From Cymodocea nodosa (lineage: Eukaryota; Streptophyta; Magnoliopsida; Alismatales; Cymodoceaceae), in assembly GCA_036874045.1 (NCBI GenBank), contig CM072347.1:3536501-3600500 (forward strand): a stretch of 64,000 bases of DNA, given 5' to 3'. Of the stretch, positions 55,175 to 64,000 are shown piece by piece. The first letter of the stretch is position 1; each line of letters starts with the position of its first letter. The translations under genes and the position numbers were made by a program. Below the pieces are notes generated by a model. It ran no database searches, had not been told where the DNA came from, and saw only the letters and a list, made by a program, of their open reading frames with translations.

Positions 55175-56957
55175 TTATAATTGCACTATTATATGCCTTA
55201 ATGAAAGAATCTACATAACTTCAGGAAATTAATGTTAATTAAGTACATTTCTAGACTGTTGGAGAATTACAAGCTTTTTAATTCCTAAGTCTTTGAATTT
55301 TCTATTATTTCGGAGAGTTATATTTCATGTACCGAACATTTATGTTTTAAATGCTTAAAGAATATTTTATTATTTCCTAGAGTACATGTATTGAAACCTT
55401 AATGCATAACTTAAGTTATCTTTTGGAAGGTTAGGTGCTAACTATTCAAAATGCATGTGAGTTTCGGATACTTATAGTTGTAACTATCTTAAACACCTGA
55501 ACTCGTTAAATTAGAATTATGCACGTGTTTTATAGTTAAATCAATGAAGTAAATCCGTTGAGTTACACTAACTCCACAGACCATTTATTTTTTAACATGC
55601 CACTATAGTAATTGTAGAAACAGGAAATTTAAAGGAAAACCATGATTGCACGTATCACGTAGGAATTCACTCGTGGAATGAAGAAGAAATCACCATTGTT
55701 GATATGAATGAAGGAAATCTAATTGATCATTTAAGTAGAAATAGTTATTACTAAAAGAAATATAAAAGAAGAGAAGAAAGATGAAGAAAGTGTGGGAAGA
55801 GAGGTGTAGAACTGCGCTAATTGTGGGAAGCGTTGGAAGTTCCCTGAAGCTCCACACCACCACCAAAATCACCAACCATTGGAGGTCTATAAGGATACTT
55901 TCTAGATGTTAGGTCGATTCTAAGCTAAACATAGTGACTAACAACCATTGTGAGGAGTGATTGTATCGTAGGAAGGGAAGTTATTTTCACCAAGCACCGA
56001 CTCATATCTTAGGAGATTGTAAAGCTTCTAGCCTCGGTTTCGAGTTGATGCCAGTATGCTGAAGAGGAGATCAACTTACAATTCATGGTTCGTGATTCTA
56101 TAGGGAGAGAAGGCAAGATTGTAAGTGATTAAGTTTTTAGTGGTGTAATCGCATCGCATGTAGTGACAGAAGTTTTTTACTATCGATAAAGATTTTTACA
56201 TTTCACCTTTCGCTCATCTTCAATAACATATTAAAACAAAAATACCAAAAACAATTAATTATCTGTGTTTACATTTAGTATTAAAGTGTTGTATTATTTG
56301 TTTTGTATCGTGATTAATGTTATCATTGTTAGTATTGTGAATGTTTTATGTTTATTTGATTCAGAAAATAGAAAATAGTTTTATTGTTTACTGAAATTGA
56401 TTCATCCTAGATACTTTAATACTTTAATGGTTATTATTTAAAATATCTGAATGTTAGTGTTGTTTAATGACAAATCTCAGATTAACTAACATTAAAGAGC
56501 TTAATTGATGTTATTTATATTCTATGGAATTGCCCAATGGTTGGCTAAATTCTTTTGTAAATAACAGTATTTAACTAGAAAGGTAAGCTCGTGGAGTTAA
56601 CTTAAGTCCATGAGGTTAGTCTGTTGAGTTAACCATAACTCTATGAACTAAGTCCGTTGAGTTAACTGTAACTCAACAAAGTGCTTAACTAAACACATAT
56701 AAACTCCAATATAAAAATAAAAATAGTACACAATTCTTACTCAATCTCTATGGGATCGACCTATACTTGCACAAAAATACAATATACACTATACACTTGC
56801 AGTTAAAATATAAATTGGATTTAATATCTAATTTGTGTGAAAAGTTGTTTGTTTACTTCTAAAAGAATTTATTAATATAAGTATAAAAACAAATCAAACA
56901 AGTTTTCTAGCATCGCCTAATAGATAAGTTTCTAATTTAACTTTTCACAACAATACA
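55084..56957 (+). repeat. Athila LTR B, 5' LTR of element 2
   Basis: Starts with TG at 55084 (the duplicated start is at 54835) and ends with CA at about 56957, followed by the primer site. It has ATATAAAAGAAGAG near 55759 and GTTGAGTTA motifs near 56590-56690. It is shorter than the solo LTR, with part of U3 lost around 55500-55530. Confidence 0.75.
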
Positions 56958-56964
56958 AGTTTTT

Positions 56965-56980
56965 TAGCGTCGTTGCTAGG
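56965..56980 (+). promoter_or_regulatory. Primer-binding site of element 2
   Basis: TAGCGTCGTTGCTAGG, seven bases after the LTR end, corresponds to TGACGCCGTTGCTAGG in element 1 and to the tRNA-Asp type site of Athila elements, with two more changes. Confidence 0.55.
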
Positions 56981-57049
56981 AATTGAGAAGCTAAGCAATT
57001 GTGAGTGCTGCTTTATTTTAATAGTAGAGAGAGTGTTGTGTGTTTTTAT

Positions 57050-57957
57050 TATATAATTGAGAATATAGCATATGCTTATGCTCAAAGATTTCTGAAACCT
57101 GTAGTTAGCATATGTAAATTCTACAATTTAGAAGGTTATGACATTTTCGATTATTTGAAATTGAGACGATTGTAGATGGTTAGATCACATGAACAACAAA
57201 TGAATTATATTTAATATAATAGAACTGAGTATGAGAATCTTATAGTTTACCCAACTAATGGTTAGTTTAGAACAAGTAATATGTTGAGAGATAAGGAAGT
57301 TTGGGATAGATATGATAGACTTGAGCGTAGTTTAGAGCAAAACATGAACAAACTGGAACAATACATGTGTCAACAACTAGAAGTCAACCAATTGAATTAT
57401 AAGGAAGAATATTCAAAACCTAAAATCAATATCGCATATGAAACGAAAAAAACTATAATGAAAATTGATTAAAAATTAAATGCAATGAGACTAGATGATC
57501 TTAAAGAAAGCTAAAAGCATTGGATGAATTTACAAAGAAATTACAAGTTATGCAACAGGAAAATATAAATGAAAACTTTAATGTTACAGATCTACATAAG
57601 TTGCAAGACATACAGACAAAAGAAAATACCAAAGAAATAGAATTTAAAGAATGTAAGTCAAAACTGAAAATAATTGAAGACCAGAATTATGAAAATGAAA
57701 TACAAGAATATCATGAAAGTAATGAAAATCTGAAAGATGTATGTATAACACTAAGATTTAGAACTGATATACCATCAAGAATTCAAAAAGAAAGTAATGT
57801 GAAGGTGGATAAGAACAAAATTCAAAATGATAATGAAAATGTAATATTTGAAAACTTAGAAATCAATGAAGAAAAATTTGAATATGAAAATGAGATAAAA
57901 ATGATCAAACGAATGAAATGAAAGAAAAAGAATGATGTAAATCACAATCATTTAGTG
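57050..57957 (+). pseudogene. Gag remnant and linker of Athila-like element 2
   Basis: Plus-strand match of 5284-4400. The zinc-knuckle segment reads CKFYNLEGYDIFDY, so it has lost its ligands. Open stretches are 57281-57472 (MLRDKEVWDRYDRLERSLEQ) and 57520-57921, a charged linker (MDEFTKKLQVMQQENINENF) ending KMIKRMK. As in element 1 the large gag domain is absent. The last 245 bases (57708-57952) recur at 61064-61308, and a 27-base segment (TGTAAATCACAATCATTTAG and seven more bases) is repeated in tandem at 57936-57989. Confidence 0.7.
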
Positions 57958-57998
57958 ATTTATGTAAATCACAATCATTTAGTGATTTATAACAACCA

Positions 57999-59035
57999 TT
58001 GATGTTGTCAAAAGAAATTAAAGAATGTGTTAGAGAAAAATATTTTCATGGACTACAAGCTGCAAAGATGACTAATATTAGAGATGGATTTTTATGGAAG
58101 TCATTTAATCGTAGTTCAATCAGCTATGAATATTTGAATATGGAAGAAATTGCTGGAATTCCACCCAATACATTAGAAAGAATAGATCATATTATGGGGA
58201 TATATGAAGGACTAATTATTTATAGAACCAAACTAAGGTATGCAATTCTGTTACCCGATATTTTGATTAGAAATCCCATTAGAGAAGAATCTGAATATAG
58301 GAAGTACCAACTGAAAATTATGGGTCAACGTTAACATTTTCTAATAAAAATTCGATCATTCTTGAAAAATTGTATTACTGGAGACCAACTGGAAATTGGG
58401 ATGAGGATTTATGCTTAAGTGTATATAATTTTCTGAATAGATCTTGGACTGAAAATATTATGATATATCTAAGACAGAAAGCATTAATTAACAACATACA
58501 TGTCATACTTAATGAATATATATATCTAGTCACAGATATATCAGTTGCATTTAGATTTGATTTATACATAGTAAGCATAGATAGTTATGATGATGACTTT
58601 ATAGAAATATTGCCTAGTGATATAGTTGAACCACCATCTACAGAACATGAGAAAATTCAATTAGGAGTATGGTATAATGAATATGATGATCCTACTTTAT
58701 GTTTAGTAAGATGGTGGGATGAACTAATGAAATTTCAAATATGGATTATGAAAGACCTAAATGAATGAAAGTGGGAAGATGAATATATTGAAATATATGT
58801 AGAAACAGAAACAACTACATTATCTTGAAACAGAAAAGGATCCCTTTCTTCATTTCAATTCATTAATGGTAATACACTTATATTTAGTATTGATATCATA
58901 CTGCAAGTTTACAAATTAAAAAAGAGAGCAGACTATATTAAAATAGAATTAATAGTAAGAAGAATTATGCCTAAAAAGTTTTCTTGGACTGACACATTTA
59001 TTTCAATTGTCACTTCTTTTCAATCATGTTCTTAA
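57999..59035 (+). pseudogene. F-box-like ORF (copy 3), 5'-truncated
   Basis: Plus-strand homologue of copy 1 from KECVREKYFHGLQAAKM onward; the F-box residues upstream are replaced by Athila linker sequence. It continues FLWKSFNRSSISYEYLNMEE, GLIIYRTKLRYAILLPD, shifts frame near 58300, then YYWRPTGNWDEDLCLSVYNF, LGVWYNEYDDPTLCLVRWWD. After TGA at 58766 the phase holds to FQFINGNTLIFSIDIILQVY and ends at TAA 59033-59035. Where copy 1 has a stop after CLVR, this copy reads through, so the breaks arose independently. The family's C-terminal beta-rich region is nearly complete here. Confidence 0.7.
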
Positions 59036-59769
59036 ATTGTGATTTTGTACTTTTAATGTCGTGTGTACTCTGCATTTATTTTGAAGAAAAAAAGAAGAAG
59101 AAAAGAAAAACAAAATATCAATCTAGTTTGTTGGTATCTGTTCTAGAAAACCAACTAGCTTGCTTGTGAGCCACCAAAGGAATAGAAGCCTAGGTTCCAC
59201 ACAAGACATTGATTTAACAATTTATGTTTTGTTGTTAAGTTGTTATTCTGCTTTTATTTGTGAATAAAATGTTTTTCAGAATTAAAAGTTGGATGATGTT
59301 GAAGGAGATACAAAAGAACAATGTATGTAATTAATTACTAATCTTGAATTTACATTCAAACTCAGTTTGTGGAGTTATTCATTAACTCAACGAACTATTA
59401 AGTTCGTTGAGTTAGGTGCTAAGTCAACGAAACAATATTCATGCCTGCTAACAGTTTCTGTATTTACTGTAAAATCTTTTACATTGAGGACAATGCAAAA
59501 TGTAGGTATAGGGGGGAGGTAATTAGATTAAATCCAAGTAACATTGTTAATTAGAGGAACTAGGATTTTGCTGAACTAGGATTGTATTGCAAATTTCTAT
59601 GGAAATTGAAATTTTTTTTTTATGAATTTGCTGTAACTAACCAAAAATTCCTATAACTACTTGATAATTGAAACTATAATTTTTTTTAAGAACTGTAATT
59701 ACTTGAATGTTATATTTAAAATCTTATATAAGATGCTATAAATTTTACTATTAATACAAATCTAGATAT
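59036..59769 (+). other. 3' flank of the F-box cassette with purine-rich tract
   Basis: The first 160 bases match the flank of copy 1. GTTGAGTTA/AACTCAACG motifs follow at 59365-59445. Then ATTGAGGACAATGCAAAATG and, at 59511-59519, GGGGGGAGG. A GAGGACAATG segment before a purine block is usual near the 3' end of Athila elements, so the F-box-like ORF stands where these elements carry extra ORFs. No LTR start (TGTTTAG) follows; copia gag begins at about 59770. Confidence 0.5.
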
Positions 59770-61063
59770 AGTATCTTATGTCTTTACTAAATTTTATGAG
59801 TTTAACAGTTTCATATGAAAGTACTTCTCAAGTTAAAGAGACTAAGATTAATATGTTAATTCATAAGTATGAATTCTTTAAGATGCATGAAGATGAAAGT
59901 ATTTCTAAGATGTTTTCCAGATTCCTAGATATAATAAACTCTTTAAAATGCTTAGGAAAATACTTTGAACAAAAGGATTTGGTGAGAAAAATTCTCAGAT
60001 CCCTAAGTTCCAAGTGGTTTTAGAAAGTGACATCAATTGAGGAATCATGAGACTTAAATGCTTATACTATAAATGAACTTATAAAAAATTTAACTACTTA
60101 TGAAGTTCAACTAAATAATTCATTGAGTCACAACAAATTAAAAATGAAGAAAGAAATAACCTTCGAAATTAATTCAGATTTTGAAATATCTATTGATTCT
60201 GACGAGGATTTGATTTTACTAACTAGGAAATTCAAGAAAGCATGAAAAACTAGGAAATAACGAAGGAATAGAAATGACAAACCCTCAACGTCAAAGTCAC
60301 TAAATGAAAGAATTCTTCATCCAAAAAGTATGTATGTTATAATTGCAAGAAACTTGAGCATCTTTCTCTAGATTGTCTTATAAGGAAAAATGAAAAGTAA
60401 AGTAGGACAAATCAAAAGAAGACGACTCAGAAAACTTAGAAAAAGTTTTACAAGAAAAATACTTTGAAGGTCACTTGGTATGACACATTAGAAGAGTTTG
60501 AATATGAGGAATAATCATCAAAATTTTCACATTTAGAAGATGAACAAGAGTTAGAAGACGTTGCTCATGTGTGCTTCATGGCAGATGAGTTTGAGATAAT
60601 TTTTGATCCTGAAAATCATTCAAATTTTAACTTTGATGAATTATTATGTGCTTATCATGCATTACTACAAAAACTTAAAGTTTGTAAATTAGAAACTCTT
60701 TATCCATTGTGGAAGAAGAAAATTGTTTTCTGTCTACTACTTTAGAGAAGTTTAAATGTGATAATGAAATCATGTTAGAGATTTGCATAAATTTAGATTT
60801 AATGCATGTGTCTTGTGTGAGCAAATACAGAATATAAATGCTGAAAAATTAAAGATAGATTCTAAAAATGAAAAATTGAGAAACAATATAAATGATCTTG
60901 AGTTAGAGATTGATAGATTAAAAATGAGAGAGCTAGATTTAAATTCCACCATTGAGAAATGGAATTGAAATAGAATTTAAGTCAAACTAAGTTCGACAAA
61001 CTAACTAATACCCCTACGGTGTCATATAAATTTGGCTTAGGATTTGATTATCCTAAATACCCT
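59770..61063 (+). pseudogene. Sirevirus-like copia gag (central and C-terminal parts)
   Basis: Begins with KINMLIHKYEFFKMHEDESI and LGKYFEQKDLVRKILRSLSS (59778-60023), the gag helical domain of copia. After several stops it holds an intact CCHC knuckle, CYNCKKLEHLSLDC (60333-60374), then VAHVCFMADEFEI and, at 60783-60968, a strongly coiled-coil segment (NAEKLKIDSKNEKLRNNIND). The long C-terminal coiled coil is a feature of Sirevirus gags. It ends with FGLGFDYPKYP just before Athila sequence resumes at 61064. Many frame breaks. Confidence 0.7.
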
Positions 61064-62325
61064 ATATCATGAAAGTAATGAAAATCTGAAAGATATATGT
61101 ATAACACTAAGATTTAGAACTGATATACCATCAAGAATTCAAAAAGAAAGTAATGTGAAGGTGGATAAGAACAAAATTCAAAATGATAATGAAAATGTAA
61201 TATTTGAAAACTTAGAAATCAATGAAGAAAAAATTGAATATGAAAATGAGATAAAAATGATCAAACGAATGAAATGAAAGAAAAAGAATGATGTAAATCA
61301 CAATCATTAGCACCCTATCTTGAAAAATTACAACAAACATTTCTTAAAAATAAGAAAAAATTAGAGAAATTTTTTGAAAAATTACAAGTTAACATTCTTT
61401 TGTTAGACTTAATGTATAAAATGTCACCTTATGCTAAATTTCTTAAGGATTGGTGTACAAAGAAAGGAAAGTCTTTTTAGCTTAGTAAAGTAGTTCCCTA
61501 TTTCTGCCACAAATTCCTAAAAAGTTATCTGATCTAGGAATCCTTGTTATATCATGTACCATAGGAAATACCATTCTGGAAAGAACCTTAATAGACCTAG
61601 GTGTAGGTATAAATGTTATGCTTAGTGATATATTTGCATCTTTAGGATTATAAGGCTTAATACCTACTAGGACTGTCATTCAATTAGCTGATAGAAGTAT
61701 AAGATACCTTAGAGGAAAAATAAAGGATGTCTTAATTAAAATAAAAAACTTCATATATCCTATCGATATTGTGATATTTAATTCCCAACAAATTAAGCAT
61801 CAGAATCATGATATATCTTTAATTTTGGGAAGACCATTTTTAGCAACATCAATGGTTGTTATAAATTATAAAACAGGAGTGATGAAATTAGCATACGGTA
61901 ATGAGGATACTCAATTAAACATTTTCAAACCGGAAAAGTTTAAGGAGTTAGAAATGTCCTTACATACTATAGACTTTTTAAAGGATGAAGGAGATATGCT
62001 AGATGAAGTGATTCATGAAGAATTAAATAGGCAACTAGATTCTGAAACTTTAGAAGTAAGTGAAGGCATAGATGTAGAAGGAGATCAAGAAGAGTTTAAT
62101 ATAGAAGATGAAAATGTTCAATTAGGAGCTCTAGCTTCTGATGGTCAACATTTAGATTTAAAACCTTTACCTCCTGAATTAACCTATATATTTCTGGAAG
62201 AAAAATGAATATGTCCAATCATTATTGCTTTAGATTTAAAAGAGGATCAAATTTCTAAATTAAAAGATGTAGTAAAAACTTATAAAGAAGCAATAAGATG
62301 GACTATGATTGATATAAGGTTTTAA
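61064..62325 (+). pseudogene. Athila linker, protease and start of RT (element 2)
   Basis: Starts with the second copy of the 245-base linker repeat (61064-61308) and continues without break into the protease: YAKFLKDWCTKKGK, LIDLGVGINVM-like catalytic block near 61590 (frame broken), SLILGRPFLATSMVVINYK (61816-61872) and an acidic linker to 62208 that ends PLPPELTYIFLEEK. A stop is followed by about 110 bases of RT start (KEAIRWTMIDI) before copia sequence begins at 62326. It is collinear with element 1 from 4500 to 3300. Confidence 0.75.
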
Positions 62326-63540
62326 ATAGTATGTAAGAACAAAGGATTTATTAGTTGTAGTTCAAGTAACTCTAAGACTTAAATTCCTTTTATCATGAAA
62401 CAAGGTAATAAATATGTAGAAGTAGGTACTTCAAGGGATGAATCATGTAGTAATAATATAAATCAATGTGATTTGTCTAATTGTACTTCTAACATAACTA
62501 TTATTGTTTCTAAAAATCTTGTTTCTTGTTTTGGAAATTCAGTTTCTAATGTTTCTAAAATTTCAAACAATTGTAGTAAATTAAAAATTCAGAAACCTGA
62601 GCATGAAATTCAAAACACTGGTATTAGACCAATTATTGGTTCTACATGTTCTTTATTTGAAAATTCATATGTAGAAAAAGATTTTGTATGTACTAAAAAT
62701 TTAAATACTAGTACAAAATCTTGGTATGAACTTACTAAAATGTATGAGCATGATTAAAATAAATTAACATCTGATAAAAATCGATTTGGTCTTGGCTATA
62801 CTACATCTAAAAATAAAAAGAATATCAACAAGAGCAATAATTCTATAAGTGAGTATGAAGCTAATGATAAATCAATAGTACTTACAACTAATAAGAATGT
62901 AAATGATAATGTTAAGTTGTTTTTAAACAAAAAGAAGAAATATGTATTTAATGAACTTGGTCCTCAAAGACATTGGGTACCAAGAAATAGTTCTTCTTAA
63001 TTTGTTTTGCAGGAGGAAATAATATCAAAATGGATTTTAGATAGTGGAGCATCAAGTCACATGACTGGACAGAAAAGCCTATTGAAAATTTTTACAAATA
63101 CCAAGAAAGGAAGTGTAATATTTGGAAACAAAAACAAAGATAAAATCATAGGTATGGACAATGTTCAAATAACTCCTAATTGTGTTATTTCGAATGTACT
63201 GTATGTAGAAAACCTATGATTTAATTTGCTGAGTATTATAAATCTAATTGATAATGGATACTATGTATTGATTGAAGATAATGTATGCAAAATTATTGAT
63301 AAAATTACAGATGAACTTAAGTTTATTGCTAAAAGGTTCTATATGTATTTTATCTTTACCTTTTAGTGCAGTTGATTTAAATTTATGTTTGCTAGCTGAA
63401 ACTAGTGATGTATATTTTTGGCATAGAAGGATCAGGCATATAAATATGAAACTATTGCATAAATTGTCTAGAAAAAATTTAGTGAGAGGTTTACCTAAGA
63501 TTAAATACTCAAAAGATTTCATGTGGCACTGCTTGCATTG
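62326..63540 (+). pseudogene. Sirevirus-like copia gag-protease boundary and pre-integrase
   Basis: A serine- and asparagine-rich stretch (62395-62757) leads to KKYVFNELGPQRHWVPR (GP---WVP is common before copia protease), then the protease ISKWILDSGASSHMTGQKSL with intact DSGAS (63007 on), NCVISNVLYVENL and the pre-integrase WHRRIRHINMKLLHKLSRKN, LVRGLPKI. Integrase is missing; at about 63541 the sequence flips to minus-strand Athila gag. It seems to continue the copia gag that ends at 61063. Confidence 0.7.
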
Positions 63541-64000
63541 GCAATCCTCTAGTAGGTCTAACTTCTATTGATTCCTTCTGTCTAGGGGGTATATTTCTAT
63601 TCATATTATGATTCTGAATGGTAGCATTTTCAAATACATGGTCTAGACGACTGTTTAATTGTTGAATTATCTTTTCTAACTTCTCTATTCTAGATCCTTG
63701 TTCAATTAATACTTCATAACTTATATTTTTGTCATTTATATTTTCTCCTCCCTAAAAATTGTTATTTCTCCAAGATAGGTTCGGGTGATTTCTCCAATTA
63801 GGGTTATAAGAATTTCCAAAGTTATCTTTCTAATTTCTAACATAAATAATATCTAAGTCATTAATATTTGCATTCTTTTCTGCTAGTTTTTGATTTAATG
63901 ATAACTCCTCAATTTTCTTTGTTAACTCAGTTAATTTAACTTCAGGCATAGTGCTTGAATCTATTTCATGCATTCCCCTTGGCAATACTCTTTTATCTAT
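63541..64000 (-). pseudogene. Athila-type gag, central part
   Basis: Minus-strand copy of 19570-20030: NW-NHPNLSW, GGENINDKNISYE, IEKLEKIIQQLNSRLDHVFE and SIEVRP--GLP near 63570, with at least two stops. It runs off the right edge. Compared with the copy at 19643 it keeps a LEKLEKIIQ segment lost there. Confidence 0.7.

Overview
The window looks like plant (angiosperm) nuclear DNA. It is very AT-rich and consists almost wholly of decayed, nested transposable elements. A single convincing host gene is visible: an intronless ERF-family repressor at 46742-47377 on the minus strand, inside a GC-rich island of about 2 kb (46140-48350). A GC-rich short gene in AT-rich repeats fits several plant lineages, monocots included, but the species cannot be named from this sequence.

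Layout. 1-7418: Athila-like Ty3 retrotransposon (minus strand) with its 5' LTR, primer site, protease, RT, RNase H and integrase; its 3' end lies outside the window. 7419-9700: PIF/Harbinger DNA transposon cut by that LTR. 9956-10680: degenerate minisatellite. 10690-13500: chromovirus pol split by a 1.4-kb Tourist-like element. 13560-31000: nest of Sirevirus-like Ty1/copia pieces in both orientations, with an Athila-like gag plus an F-box-like ORF at 18152-20692. 31000-35475: LTRs inserted in LTRs, including a solo LTR with a target duplication. 35590-39611: second F-box copy, an envelope-like ORF and an integrase remnant, all on the minus strand. 39617-43348: more LTRs. 43349-45222: second Harbinger relic. 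46140-48350: ERF gene and promoter. 48351-52000: AT-rich spacer with a minisatellite. 52150-53698: copia pol. 53699-62325: second Athila-like element (plus strand), interrupted by a third F-box copy and copia gag. 62326-64000: copia protease region and an inverted Athila gag.

The pieces fit together best as one retrotransposon family with extra cargo. All three F-box-like ORFs lie among Athila-type sequences. Combining copies, the inferred order is gag, protease, RT, RNase H, integrase, envelope-like ORF, F-box-like ORF, purine-rich tract, LTR. Both pol-bearing copies lack the N-terminal gag domain, while the gag plus F-box copy lacks pol.

A second signal cuts across families. Short inverted motifs (TCCGTTGAGTTA with TAACTCAACGGA, and a TCGGATAGTTA type) recur in LTRs and inter-ORF spacers of both the Ty3 and Ty1 elements.

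All retroelement reading frames seen here carry stops or frameshifts. Element assignments rest on motifs read by eye, not on database searches.
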